From Corylus avellana (taxonomy: Eukaryota; Streptophyta; Magnoliopsida; Fagales; Betulaceae), in NCBI RefSeq assembly GCF_901000735.1, contig NC_081549.1:1-64000 (forward strand): DNA of 64,000 nucleotides, written 5' to 3'. Below, piece after piece: positions 1 to 10,291 of this stretch. A model generated the notes under the pieces. It was given only the letters and a program-made list of their open reading frames with translations. It had not been told where the DNA came from and searched no databases. The position numbers were made by a program, and so were the translations under genes. The stretch's first letter is position 1. Each line of letters starts with the position of its first letter.

Positions 1-689
1 TGCTTAGGAGGTGCTGTAGAAAAAGCAACAGCATACCTGCTGTAAAAAATCAACCAACAATCCAAAATGAACAAAGAAATCTTTTAATCTATTGACAACG
101 TTTTAATTGGATTTAAAGAGATAAAGGAAATATTTGTGAAAGGTGGACTTGACGCCGTTTGTGAGGGTAGAGGACGTCTCTTTTCAAGCCAACTTTCTTG
201 AACAAGTTAAAACCTGAGTTCCCTTTGTTAAATTCATAGCCATTGTTAAATTTGTGGTCAGATCTCCAGGTGTAGGTGTTGCCCCAAGTGTCGATTTATT
301 TATTATTCCACACATATATCCAAGAGAAACTAGCAGCCCCACCAATTCCGGAGAAGGATCCTCTCCATTTCACTTGAAATGGAGAGGATCCATTTCCACC
401 AATTCCTAAGCAGTAATATTGCTCCAAGTTGTTACACTCATTAAAAGGCCTCCGGCTTGCAGGGAAGTGCATTTCTTTGGTGAGCGAGACTTCTCAGTTG
501 TCAAGAAAGCAAGAACCCCAAAAATCAACCCAATTCTATAAACCATCAGGCTTGTGTTGAAGGTGCCGTGAGGGTTCCAAACTTCCAAAGAGCTGACAAC
601 CCAACTTGTCCAACTCGTCGCCTTCAGTAGAGCATGTAAAACATGAAATTGACATAACATACTATAACTTACAAGATCTTAGCTATTAT
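1..689. other. Unrecognised degenerate fragment at the outer end of the left arm
   Basis: No intact gene is visible. On the minus strand short open stretches occur (for example 406-660), but they are broken by stops and I do not recognise the product. The partner copy at 42287-42975 is equally broken. A hairpin insertion at 356-391 lies within it. Confidence 0.4.
356..391. repeat. 36-bp perfect palindrome flanked by short direct repeats
   Basis: GGATCCTCTCCATTTCA is followed after two bases by its exact reverse complement, giving a 17-bp stem with a 2-nt loop. The ten-base string CACCAATTCC occurs on both sides (341-350 and 398-407). This may be a miniature hairpin insertion with its target duplication. 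The same structure is present in the right arm near 42585-42620. Confidence 0.7.
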
Positions 690-1595
690 GAATTTCACAA
701 TAAATTAATAACAAGAAACATACCATAATCCATTGCTTCTTTTAACTCTTCTTTTGAAAGCATAAACACCAGAAATCGGTTTCTCTCGCTTGACCCACTT
801 AAGATACACACAGATGATGAAAATTGAGTACATGTATAGGGCAGAGAGAGGACGGGTTTCCTTTATTCCTTTATAACTCAACTTCCCTTTAAAGTAAGAG
901 TAAATTCAATCGGAAACCACTTCTTTTAATTAATTAACCAACCGTTTATTAAGGATTAAGATTAAATAATCTTATAACTTAAGGAGTCTAATAAATACTC
1001 ATATGTGCTATGTCACGTGGGACATTAAATTCTTATATTCTCCCACTTGGCCCATATGACTAATATTGTTTTAGACTCAATGAGGTTAACATTAGGTGCA
1101 CAAAATTTTAATCCATTCTTACTTTAATTTAGTAATCCTAAATACCATAATTAAATAACCTACTAGTGAGAGTCATGGCGGTTGTACATGAAAAGACGAC
1201 ATAGTCCCTTCCATGTACCACAACACTAGCAACCTGTTCAATCATGGTTCATAAATGAGAAGTGTCTAAAAATGGTCCACAAAAATGTCTTTTTTCAAAG
1301 ACTATCTCTGTTGTCATTCATCCAATCTTATATATACGTACAAAATGGAAAACAGGAAAATCAGAAGCATATTTAATGAGATTTCAAAAGTGTCTAATAA
1401 CATAAATAAACATTATGCATTCCATAAACATTATGGGCATTATGGGTTACAATCAAGGCTCATTATGTTAACATGTTCCTTAATGTCTTTGTTGCTAACC
1501 CTTTAATGGATCAGCAATTATGAGCTCTTTATTAATATATTCTATAAACACTCGTCGTTTCTGAATTTTCTCCTTAATGACAAAATATTTAAGCT

Positions 1596-1832
1596 TCACA
1601 TGCTTATAGCATCTTTAGAATATTTGTAGTTGTTCGAGGAAAATATAAATGCATAATTATCACAATAAATTCTCAGCGACTTGGCCATAGTGTCGACAAC
1701 TCCAAGTCCTAAGATAAATTTATGCAACCGTAATAAATGAAATGTGGCCTCAAAGCATACCACAAATTCAGTAGAGTCTGAATTAGAGTAATCAATCATC
1801 TCAAAATAATTAGACCTCTTAAAAATGAGCAT
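1596..1832 (-). pseudogene. Copia RNase H remnant
   Basis: The 78-residue frame contains a DYSNSDSTEF segment corresponding to the GYSDADxAG region of copia RNase H, then an ACFEAT-like segment and a downstream IYCDN motif, in the family order. Upstream at about 1920-1985 an interrupted frame matches the copia block just before it (TCTIPDINFAVGMLGRYQ). Stops and frameshifts surround it, so it is non-functional. The partner in the other arm is 41144-41380. Confidence 0.75.
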
Positions 1833-2247
1833 AAAATCTTTTAATCCTCACAAGTACCTCATCAATTCTTTGCAGCTTTCTAATGATTCATTTTAGGATC
1901 ATTTTGGTATCTGCCCAACATACCAACTGCAAAATTGATGTCTGGAATAGTGCAAGTCTCTCTATACATCAAGTTTCTTACAATAGAAGCATACGGTTTC
2001 TATCATTTTTCGACATTGCATAAGACTAAACTTATCATTTTTTTTAAACAAATAAAATAAAATAAATTGAATCTTTTATTACCGAATTTAAAGTAATAGC
2101 CATCAAGATAAAGTTTGCACAAAGAAACCAAATTCGAGAAATAAAAGGAACATAAGTGTCTGAAAACAAATCTAGACAATAACCAATATCTAGAAACAAA
2201 CGAAAAAGAAAGCCATGGATCGAATTAAAAATATATACAATATAACC

Positions 2248-2445
2248 TTAGTCAATCCACCAAGTATAGGAAGGAACTTCAGTGAGATTTGATTCGAAAC
2301 ATACACAAGCTAAATGATTACCTCTATTTTGGAACCATGTCATAATTAAGCTTGTGTCAATCTTTCTCAACATGCCAAAACTTTCTACAAAAATTGGCAC
2401 TATTTTATCTCTTTTCATGAACCTCAATTGCTTAAGGATGTCCAC
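2248..2445 (-). pseudogene. Copia gag zinc-knuckle / protease-start remnant
   Basis: The frame ends in ESNLTEVPSYTWWID, matching the conserved stretch immediately before the DSGA protease site of copia polyproteins. The preceding zinc knuckle is partly destroyed. The catalytic DSG itself is lost because a stop follows WWID. The partner copy is 40531-40728. Confidence 0.7.
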
Positions 2446-2830
2446 TAACTATAGTTGACTCTATCGTTTTGCCCAATTTAAGCTTCTTTCGGGCTCCTTG
2501 ATTTACAAGGTGAACTAGATGATATTCTTGTTGCTTAAGCCTTGCCTCTTATTGAATAAGCATACTAGCCAATTCATTTACATTTCACTTATCTGTAATA
2601 GTGTTGTAATGAATTAAAATAGCCCAAACTGAGGTAAGGAATTCAAGATAATTTACACAAGAAAGAACTAATCCACATTCATCTCAAGAGCCTTCAATTT
2701 AGAAGATAGATTTTTCATTTCAAGGATATGCTCATGCATCCCCATATCTGCCATCAAATTTCATGGTAGTAAGTTCAGTCATCAGTGTCACAACACGAGT
2801 CTTATTAGCTGAATGAAAACGCTCTTCCCC

Positions 2831-3221
2831 TGTTAGGAAACATTTACTTAATATTATTCGCTATGCTCATTCACATAAACATATTGCTCAAGTTGTCAAG
2901 ACTTGTATATAGTATTTTCTTCCGCACTGCTTGAATCAGTAATAGCATACGGTTTCTCAGTTCGGAGTACCAAATCAAGGTTCAGAACACCAAGGTGAAA
3001 CTGAACTTGTTCAAACTAGTCTGAGAAATTTGTTCAATTAAGAATCACAATAGATGAAGTATGCAAATGTAGCAAAATATGACTAAATCTTCAATTAAAT
3101 AAATGTTCACTACATTAATGCTTTGAGTTATTAAACATAAAATAATATTTCAATAAGTAGTACTATTGCAATTCACCTTTGTGTGAAAATTACGATATAC
3201 TATATATATATATATAGGTAA
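2831..3221. other. AT-rich stretch without a recognisable gene
   Basis: This lies between the copia remnant and the pararetrovirus-like element. It contains a (TA)n run near 3197-3217 directly at the element boundary. I see no coding signal or clear LTR. Confidence 0.5.
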
Positions 3222-3926
3222 AGAGGAGAAGAATAAGACAATACTCAGGGGGGTCAAAGGAGAGCAGGGTGTACATCAAGCAGCAAAGAGATCGGAACTC
3301 TTATGGCTTTGATACCAAACAACAGAGGGGGAGGAAGCGCAGTATGCATATAAATGCAGGGGATAGGGGACAGTGATGTATATGCAATAAGATAATTTAA
3401 ATCAAAAGTAGTAAAACCGTCCAAGAAGGTGGTAATGACAGTTGAATAATCAAGATATAAAACTGAAATTAAAGACAGTTGATAAGATAAACAAAGCTTG
3501 ATAAAAAGCTTAAAATCATTATAGATTTTAGACAGATAATCGTTACAGATTGATAGGCTTACAAGAGTAAGTGTTAGGACTTACTGAAGTAAAAGACAGG
3601 GAGAATAGAAGACAAGACAGGGGAATGGCAAGAAAGTTTCTGAGGAAGAGCTTTGGAATCTCCGAAAACCTCTAGAAAAAACTCTGCCTTACAATGGGGG
3701 AGGGGAGCCTATTATATAGGCTAATTACATTGCATAAAACAAAATATAATCATGAAAGCAGATGCCGCGTCAGTACGGTCACATGTGAACAGTAGAGGCA
3801 AGTCTGGCGCCAATTTGAAATAGTAAAAGTTATCAATCTTGAACAGTTGCTGTCGGCACTGTAGTGTTGGCAGACAAAACTTGAACAGTGAAGTGAATAG
3901 TGCGTCTGAACAGTAATCCTGTACAG
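3222..3926 (-). repeat. Inverted copy of the pararetroviral non-coding (promoter/PBS) region
   Basis: The reverse complement of this segment aligns along its length with 8818-9521, with scattered substitutions. Read on the minus strand it has TATATAA (complement at 3712-3718) and a mutated tRNA-Met primer site (complement of TGGTATCAAAGCC at 3305-3317). It points away from the polyprotein remnant. The junction with coding sequence is at about 3926/3930. Confidence 0.85.
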
Positions 3927-3929
3927 TAG

Positions 3930-4736
3930 GATTTCGACGAACGAAGGAATTCTTTTGCTCGTTCCACAACCTTAGAAGGATTTCGACGTCGTGATAAAGA
4001 TGTGGATGAGTCCCTTAATGCTCCTCCTCCTCTTTGTCCTGTTGTTAACCCTGATTTGAAACTCAAAGGAATTTCTAGCGATTCTCAAGTTTCTTCTGCT
4101 TTTTACTCTACTAGAAATCATCCCCAAACGGATGACGAAGGTGGATCTGTTTCTCCTTCTGCTTCTGATTTTAATGCTCCTCTTCCCACTACTCATCATC
4201 AGTGTAATGTTCTTACTGCTACTGTCAAAGATTTCTTTTCTGTTATTGATTGGCCTGCTTTGTCCAAAGATTTCAGTTCAAAAGAAAATCGTGCTTTACG
4301 GCATGCTTACCGTGCCAAATATTCTGAAAAGGAACAAAATCTCATCAAGGTCAAATGGACTGAGATGATGATTAAGTCCCAAAAACATATTCTGTTTTTT
4401 GATTATCTTCAAAAACATTTCCCTGTTGATAATGTTTTGAATGTTGTCAAAAAGAGTTTTACCAAAGAGGATAAATCTGTTATCAGATCTACACATCCTC
4501 TTATTGAAAACACTCTTCTTGATGTTAACAAAATTGTTGTTAAATGTTCTCCTTTCAAAACCCATGATAAGGATCCTATTAATAACGATAGGAAAATTAT
4601 CGAACAAAACAATTTTCGTGCCCAATCTTTGCATATTTTAGGACAACAATTGGACCGTATCGAAGAGAAACTTCCCTCTCTCTCTCTTCTAATCCAAAAG
4701 TTTCCTCTGCTCCTTCAAAAATTGAAAAACCCCTAA
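3930..4736 (+). pseudogene. Pararetroviral polyprotein remnant, N-terminal segment (5' truncated)
   Basis: An open frame runs from the junction with the inverted non-coding copy (in-frame stop at 3927-3929) to 4736. No ATG opens it, so it is the inside of a longer protein cut at the rearrangement point. It carries a Pro/Ser-rich start and then a basic, charged domain of the type found upstream of the coat-protein region in plant pararetroviral/retroelement polyproteins. The frame shifts at a (CT)n run (about 4674-4686), and coding continues in another frame from about 4690 on. The same shift is present in the other arm, so it predates the duplication. Confidence 0.65.
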
Positions 4737-4750
4737 TTTCTCTCCCTGAT

Positions 4751-6010
4751 TTGAAAAAATTTTTTGGTTTGAAAATGACTTCTCAAATGAACCTTGAGAA
4801 AGTCAACAAATTGCTTTCTGAATTGACTACTGCTCGTGCCAGTTCTTCTGGACAGAACTTTGGGATCAAAAAAGTCTCTTCTTCTGATTCTGAAACTTCT
4901 TCTCAAGAATCTACTGATTCTGACATCAGAATTCTTGAACAAAACTTTGGTAAGATTGAAATGGAGCCAAAACTCCAAAGGATCTTTGACGGATCTAAAC
5001 CTTTTAATCTTACAAAGAATTTTTATTCAAAACCCACTCATCCTGATTTACAATTTGAGGAAAGGTTTCTCCAATCCCAATTCTCTGTCTCTGCTGATAA
5101 ATTGTATGAATGGAATATTGACGGTTTGTCTGAGTAAGAACTGCTCAATAAGATGAATCACATGTCCATGGTTGCTAATGCCTATCTCATTAATCACAAC
5201 AAAAGCCAAGCTGATATTGTGGATTTACTTGCTACTGGGTTTTCTGGTACTCTTAGAAATTGGTGGGACAATTATCTCACTGAACTAAGAAGAGATCAGA
5301 TCAGGAAAGCAGTAAAGAGTGATGAAGAAGGATTACCCATTTTCAATGAGCAAATTGGTATGGGTGAACCTGATGGTGTTAACTCCTTGATCTATACAAT
5401 TATCAAACATTTTGTCGGAACTCCTTCCAATATCACTTCTCGTATTTCCGATTATTTAAACAATCTTCGATGCCCTATTATGTCTGACTATAGATGGTAT
5501 CAAGATGTCATTCTTTCCCGTGTCATGGTTAGACCTGATAGTCAAAAACCTTATTGGAAAGAAAAGTTTATTGACGGATTACCTTCATTATTTGCTCACA
5601 AAGTTAAAGATGAATTGATCAGTTCTGACACTGGTTTCATTGATTTTGAAAATTTGACTTATGGTGATTTGTTTTCAACTGTGAAAAAACTTGGTATTAA
5701 GATGTGCATCGATCAAAAGATGATCAGACAACAACTTAAGAACGCCAAGAAAGCTAAGTATGAAATGGGAAATTTCTGTGAACAGTTTGGATTACCTCCT
5801 ATTGCTCCTTCCAGAACGCAAATGAAGAAATCTAAAGCTTTCATGAAATCACCCTCTGCATATTACAATAGTAACAAGAAAAGAAAATTTAATAAACCTA
5901 AATTTTCTAAACCTCCTCCTAAACGGAGTAAAGAATCTAAATTTGAAAAATACATTTCAAAAAATAAATGCTTCAATTGTGGAGAAACATGACACTATGC
6001 TGACAAGTGC
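4751..6010 (+). pseudogene. Pararetroviral coat-protein-like region with zinc knuckle
   Basis: This continues in one frame. It has a Ser-rich acidic linker, a helical domain with a DLLATGFSGTLRNWW segment typical of plant pararetroviral capsid-type proteins, a Lys-rich stretch, and then a CX2CX4HX4C zinc knuckle (codons spanning 5969-6010). Two stops interrupt it in this arm: TAA at 5135-5137, where the other arm has a sense codon, and TGA at 5990-5992 inside the knuckle, shared by both arms. The knuckle suggests binding of the RNA genome during packaging in the ancestral virus. Confidence 0.7.
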
Positions 6011-7130
6011 TCAAAACCTCCCAAAAAGATTAAAAAAGAAATTAATGCTTTAAACATCAATGACGATGAAAAACAAAAAATCTTTAGAATTTTTCAAAAC
6101 AATGCCTTTTTTGATTATTCTTCTGATAATGATTTTCTATCCTCCTCTGATTCTGAATATCGCTCTGCTTCTGATATTTCTGCAAATTGTGTCAATTTTG
6201 GTTGTACTGAATTTTGCTGCAACCCAAAAACTTGTTCTGTCCTGACCAAATCAGAAGAACAAGAAGATTTGCTTCTTACCCTGATTTCAAAAATTGAAAA
6301 CCCTGATTTAAAAGAAGAGTATCTTAAAAAACTTAAGAAACTCATGATTAAAGATGTTGAAAAACCTGTTGGCACTAAAATCTCTCTTGAAGACACCTTG
6401 AAACGATTTTCAAAACAAAAATCCAAGGTAGTTACTATCTCAGATTTGCAGCATGAGATTAGTATCATCAAGAAAGACATTGTCAACTTGCAAATTGCCT
6501 TGCAAGATGTTAATTCTGAAAACAAAGATTTACAGCAAAAGCTTTTGCTTTTAAATCTTAACCAATGCTTTCCTGAAAATGTTTCTGATAACGAAACAAC
6601 TGAGCATGATGATGAGGCTGAATCCAGTCATAAATCTTTGTCCAATGAAGTTAAGATTGTCAGTATGATCAGTAAAATTGTCCCTCCGAGATGGTATTCA
6701 GAAGTCAGAATTACCATTTCTCCTGATTATGCTTTTGATGTTTTTGCTTTGATTGATTCTGGTTCTAATTTGAATTGCATTCAAGAATGATTCATTCCTA
6801 GCAAATATTTTGAAAAATCCACAGAACGGTTGCACTCAGCCAGTGGAAGCAAATTGCACATTGATTTTGAATTAAACAATGCTTATGTCTGTTTTGATAA
6901 TATTCATTTTCATATTCCTACTGTTCTTGTCAAAAACATGGGTGAAAGGGTAATTCTTGGGACGCCTTTTCTTGCTTTACTTTATCCATTCTCTGTTGAC
7001 GAGATTTGTGTTTTAACTGTTAAATTTGATGTTAATATTCAAATACCTTTTGCTTCAAAATTTGAAATTGATGTTAATAGGTTGGATATTAAGTTTAGGC
7101 AGTCCTCAGACCTAGAGTTGGATAAGGACC
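6011..7130 (+). pseudogene. Pararetroviral coiled coil and aspartic protease remnant
   Basis: In the same frame as the coat-like region. It has a cysteine-containing acidic stretch, a heptad-rich coiled coil (about 6400-6560), and a retropepsin-type protease with the active-site motif ALIDSGS (about 6750-6770) and a distal ILGTPF segment (about 6954-6971) corresponding to the second conserved strand. A TGA at 6788-6790 interrupts the protease in both arms. Reverse transcriptase should follow the protease but does not. Confidence 0.75.
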
Positions 7131-7329
7131 CTATTACCATCAGATACTTGTCTTGCCTAAACACCCCCCGACGGTCGTGTTTTCCCATAATTCTTTGTTC
7201 ATACCTATCCCCCGCACATGGCGCATATTATTATTTCTGCTTTGCAAAAAATAATTTTGACATTATTTTGCATATATTTTGTAAAAGTTTTAACCATTTT
7301 GGTTTTAATTACTTTCATTTTGAATTTTT

Positions 7330-8605
7330 GCAGTGCCACTATGCTAGCAAAAATGATAAAGAAAAAATTGGTTCAAAACCTCTGACTATAAAATCAGAGT
7401 CCCCTCTTGCTTCTTCTCTGCCAATTTCCTCTGTTTCCATAACCAACAGATTTGCTCCCTTCTTTCCTGATTCCCAAATGTCGTACTCAAGTACGCTTGC
7501 CTCCTCTTATGATCCCTTTTCTGACAAACCAAAAAATCCCTTCATAAGGTATGATAAAACGTCTGCCTATATGACTCTCCCTTATTCCCAGAACTTGTTT
7601 TTTGTTGAACTTAATCGTTCTACTTCTTCTAAATCTGCCGGAGATATTGCCCTCTCCTATTTTCCCCCAAATTTTCATTGGATCCCTGAACATCCTCAGA
7701 AAAATATGGCTTTCTATTATGCTGTCTTAAAGCAGACCGATTCTGTCTCCTTCAAATCTATTCTTGATAGGAATAATCCACAAAAGATACTTTATCATAG
7801 TGTCTATTTCAAACGGATTATCTCTGAAAAGGAATGGGGTAACCATCCCTCTGTCGCAAAATCCCTTAACGGATTTTCTATCCCCTGCACTTATTATGAT
7901 TATGTCGATGCTTGGTTCAAATTCTTACTTTATCAAACCTCTGTCTTTGATCATTCCTGGTTTGTTAATTTTGACAAGAATTTTACTGGTATCTTTCCCC
8001 TCTGGTTCTCCAGATGGTGGAACCAATTTGGCCTTATCCCTGACATCCTCCCTCTCCAATTAGTTGAAGCTTTCCAGTTATTTAAGAACAACTTCAAAGT
8101 TGATTCTTATGGCTCTAAGTTTCCAACTATGCTTTATTTTGTCATAAAATACAAAATTCCTTGGATTCTGAAATGGAAATATCACCTTTCAGAAGACAAG
8201 ATCCAAAGACAATGGTTTATCAAATGGTGGGATAAATGCTCACTAGTTGATGACATTGTTCTCTCTGTCAAAACTATGTCTTAAGCCCTCAAGGCCCCTG
8301 CTTTGCCACTAACGGCTAAAGCCCCACTCTTGGTTACTCCCAGCATATTTTCCTCCCCAAAAGAAGAAAAGGAAATATCCCCTGTTTCTTCCCCTTCTTC
8401 TGCATCAAGCTCTTCCAAGAAGAAATCTTCTTCCAAAAAGAAGAAGATTAAAGCCCTTCTTGCTGCCCTCGAAGATGATTCTGACAACGACGAAGAAGAC
8501 GAAAAATCTGCATCGTCCCAGAAGCCTCTCCAAAAGCCCCTTCAAAATCCCTACTATGAAGACACACAAGAATACTATCCTTATCCAAGGATTGAAGACT
8601 TGTGA
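7330..8605 (+). pseudogene. Pararetroviral C-terminal domain and Lys/Ser/acidic tail
   Basis: After an AT-rich junction (7130-7330) the frame continues with a Trp-rich domain followed by a Ser/Lys-rich and then acidic tail ending at TGA 8603-8605. In related plant polyproteins this type of domain lies downstream of RNase H, so an internal deletion has removed reverse transcriptase and RNase H. In this arm a TAA at 8282-8284 splits it, while the other arm is open there and gives one frame of 591 codons (33080-34855). No function is assigned to the domain. Confidence 0.6.
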
Positions 8606-8962
8606 AAAGCCTCATAACGGCTCTTGATTGGTCCTTAACGACCACAATGTTCTCAAGACAAAGAACTGCTACCATTCCATTGACGGTTCGTTCTCAGTTC
8701 GTTGGTCATAACGCCAGCAAAGAAAGTTTGTGATCTTCAACAGGTCACTGTTCATCATGTTTTGAAGTCACTGTGCAAAATCACTGTTCACTTTTCCTGT
8801 TCATTGTCCGGACGACACTGTACAGAATTATTGTTTAGACGCACTGTTCACTTCACTGTTCAAGTTTGGTCTGCCGACACTACAGTGCCGACAGCAACTG
8901 TTCAAGATTGATAACTTTTACTGTTTCAAATTGGCGCCAGACGTGCCTCTACTGTTCACATG

Positions 8963-9032
8963 TGACTACACTGACGCGGCATCTGCTTTCATGATTGTAT
9001 TTTGTTTTATGCAATGTAATTAGCCTATATAA
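8963..9032 (+). promoter_or_regulatory. Pararetroviral promoter: as-1-like TGAC pair and TATA box
   Basis: TGACT (8963-8967) and TGACG (8972-8976) are spaced like the paired TGACG motifs of the as-1 element in caulimovirid promoters. About 50 bp downstream is TATATAA (9026-9032). Upstream (about 8740-8870) the word ACTGTTCA recurs many times. Activity is inferred, not shown. Confidence 0.6.
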
Positions 9033-9425
9033 CGGGCTCCCCTCCCCCATTGTAAGGCGGAGTTTTTCTAGAGGTTTTCAGAGATTCCAAAGCTCTTCCT
9101 CAGAAACTTTCTTGCCATTCCCTTGTCTTGTCTTCTATTCTCCCTGTCTTTTACTTCAGTAAGTCCTAACACTTACTCTTGTAAGCCTATCAATCTGTAA
9201 CGATTATTTGTCTAAAATCTATAACGATTTTAAGTTTTTTTATCAAGCTTTGTTTATCTTATCAACTGTCTTTAATTTCAGTTTTATATCTTGATTATTC
9301 AACTGTCATTACCGCCTTCTTGGACGGTTTTACTGCTTTTGATTTAAATTATCTTATTGCATGTACATCACTCCCCCTATCCCCTGCATTTATATGCATA
9401 CTGCGCTTCCTCCCCCTCCGTTGTT

Positions 9426-9438
9426 TGGTATCAGAGCC
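9426..9438 (+). other. tRNA-Met primer binding site
   Basis: TGGTATCAGAGCC is complementary to the 3' end of plant initiator tRNA-Met, the primer used by caulimovirids and many copia elements. It is intact here, but the inverted copy at 3305-3317 has G to A in the same motif. Confidence 0.85.
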
Positions 9439-9521
9439 ATAAAAGTTCTGATCTCTTTGCTGCTCGATGTACACCTTTCTCTCCTTTGACCCCCCCTGAG
9501 TATTGTCTTGTTCTTCTCTTC

Positions 9522-10291
9522 ATAACGGTTGGTGCAGCCTTTGAGGTGGCGCTTACTGGTTTGTCTGTAATCTATTAGGGAGAAGGTGAAAGAGGGTGTG
9601 GGCTGTTTTTGTTGGTTTACGAGTTTTCACGAGAAGTTTTTTTTATGCTGTTTTGGTTTTTACCGATTTAGTATTGTTAACGTTTTCTCTCTAGCTTAGA
9701 TCTGGAGGAGAAGAACTCTAGGTTATAGTGGAGAAGGACCTGTTTCTCAAGTCTGTCGGGGTTGTGGGAATAAAATCATCGTTGTTTTTACCATTGCTTT
9801 CTAAGCAATGGCGGAAGAGTTATTAAAGATGTGGGCTACTTTCTCTTTGTCCAAAGCAGAGGATGGGGAGGTTGATGTTTAGGAGATGGATTGCCGGGAG
9901 GTATTCACTCGGAGCCAAGCTTGTGTCATGGGGAAACTTGTGGCTAATAGGTATGTAAGTAAGGAGACGATCAAGAATTCTCTCCAACAATGGTGGAGAC
10001 CAAAAAGTACCTTAATCTTCAAAGTTTTGCGGGAAAACCTATTCCTAATCGAGTTTGAATCAGGAAGGGACAAGCAGAGAGCCCTTGAGGGTCGTTCGTG
10101 GGTATTTGAAGGGAGTTTATTCTTGGTAGAGGACTTTGATGGCTGTACAGCGCTGGCGAGTGATACTTTTGAGAGGGCCTCTTTTTAGATTCAGATGTTC
10201 AATTTGCTATTAGGATGCGTGGGGCGTGAAGTAGGGCATAAGCTTGGATCTTTAGTGGGAATAGTGGAAGAGGTTGATGTCGATGGAGATG
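9522..10291 (+). mobile_element. L1-like LINE, segment 1 (5' region and start of ORF1)
   Basis: This is the 5' part of a LINE whose remaining segments are 16295-18922, 20187-20788 and 21304-about 22468. The exact 5' end is not defined; sequence from about 9560 to 9807 may be its 5' UTR. It is cut at 10291 by an LTR retrotransposon that duplicated AGATG. Confidence 0.8.
9808..10291 (+). pseudogene. LINE ORF1 N-terminal part (DUF4283-type)
   Basis: The reading begins with ATG at 9808 (MAEELLKMW) and a stop interrupts it at about 9880. From 9886 it continues with the DUF4283 signature of plant L1 ORF1 proteins: a VGKLxxxRYxxK-like segment, WRPK, an LFLIEFESGRDKQRALEG block and a downstream REVGHKLGS segment. 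ORF1 products coat LINE RNA. The protein is cut by the LTR element and resumes at 16295 with a zinc knuckle. Confidence 0.8.

Larger units (their letters stand above)
690..2830 (-). mobile_element. Decayed Ty1/copia retrotransposon (left-arm copy)
   Basis: On the minus strand the order is gag-like region (about 2830-2450), zinc-knuckle/protease region (2248-2445), remnants of the integrase N-terminal region (about 2230-2040), the end of the reverse transcriptase and RNase H (about 1960-1500), and then a purine-rich tract at 1037-1048 followed by LTR-like sequence. Most of integrase and reverse transcriptase is missing and every frame is interrupted. The family call rests on residue patterns characteristic of copia polyproteins, not on an intact frame. 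The element boundaries are approximate because no clean LTR pair or target duplication was found. Confidence 0.75.
3222..9521 (+). mobile_element. Broken endogenous pararetrovirus-like (caulimovirid-like) element, left-arm copy
   Basis: The layout is: an inverted copy of a ~700-bp non-coding region (3222-3926), a polyprotein remnant on the plus strand (3930-8605), and the same non-coding region in forward orientation (8818-9521). The polyprotein remnant shows a zinc knuckle of coat-protein/gag type, a coiled coil, a retroviral-type aspartic protease and a C-terminal acidic/lysine-rich tail, but no reverse transcriptase or RNase H. The non-coding region carries a TATA box and a sequence complementary to initiator tRNA-Met, as at the start of caulimovirid genomes. 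No pair of direct LTRs is present, which argues against an ordinary LTR retrotransposon. It is interrupted by stops and a frameshift and is certainly inactive. Confidence 0.7.
8818..9521 (+). repeat. Forward copy of the pararetroviral non-coding region
   Basis: This matches the reverse complement of 3222-3926. It contains an as-1-like pair, a TATA box, a pyrimidine-rich leader and a tRNA-Met primer site in the order expected for a caulimovirid intergenic region. It lies directly downstream of the coding remnant, as it would at the end of a circular genome unit. Confidence 0.85.

Noticed and set aside
3222..9521. A DIRS-type retrotransposon, because inverted repeats flank a retroelement-like coding region
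   Set aside because: No tyrosine recombinase or RT is present, the repeats contain a promoter and tRNA primer site typical of pararetroviruses, and DIRS elements are not expected in flowering plants.
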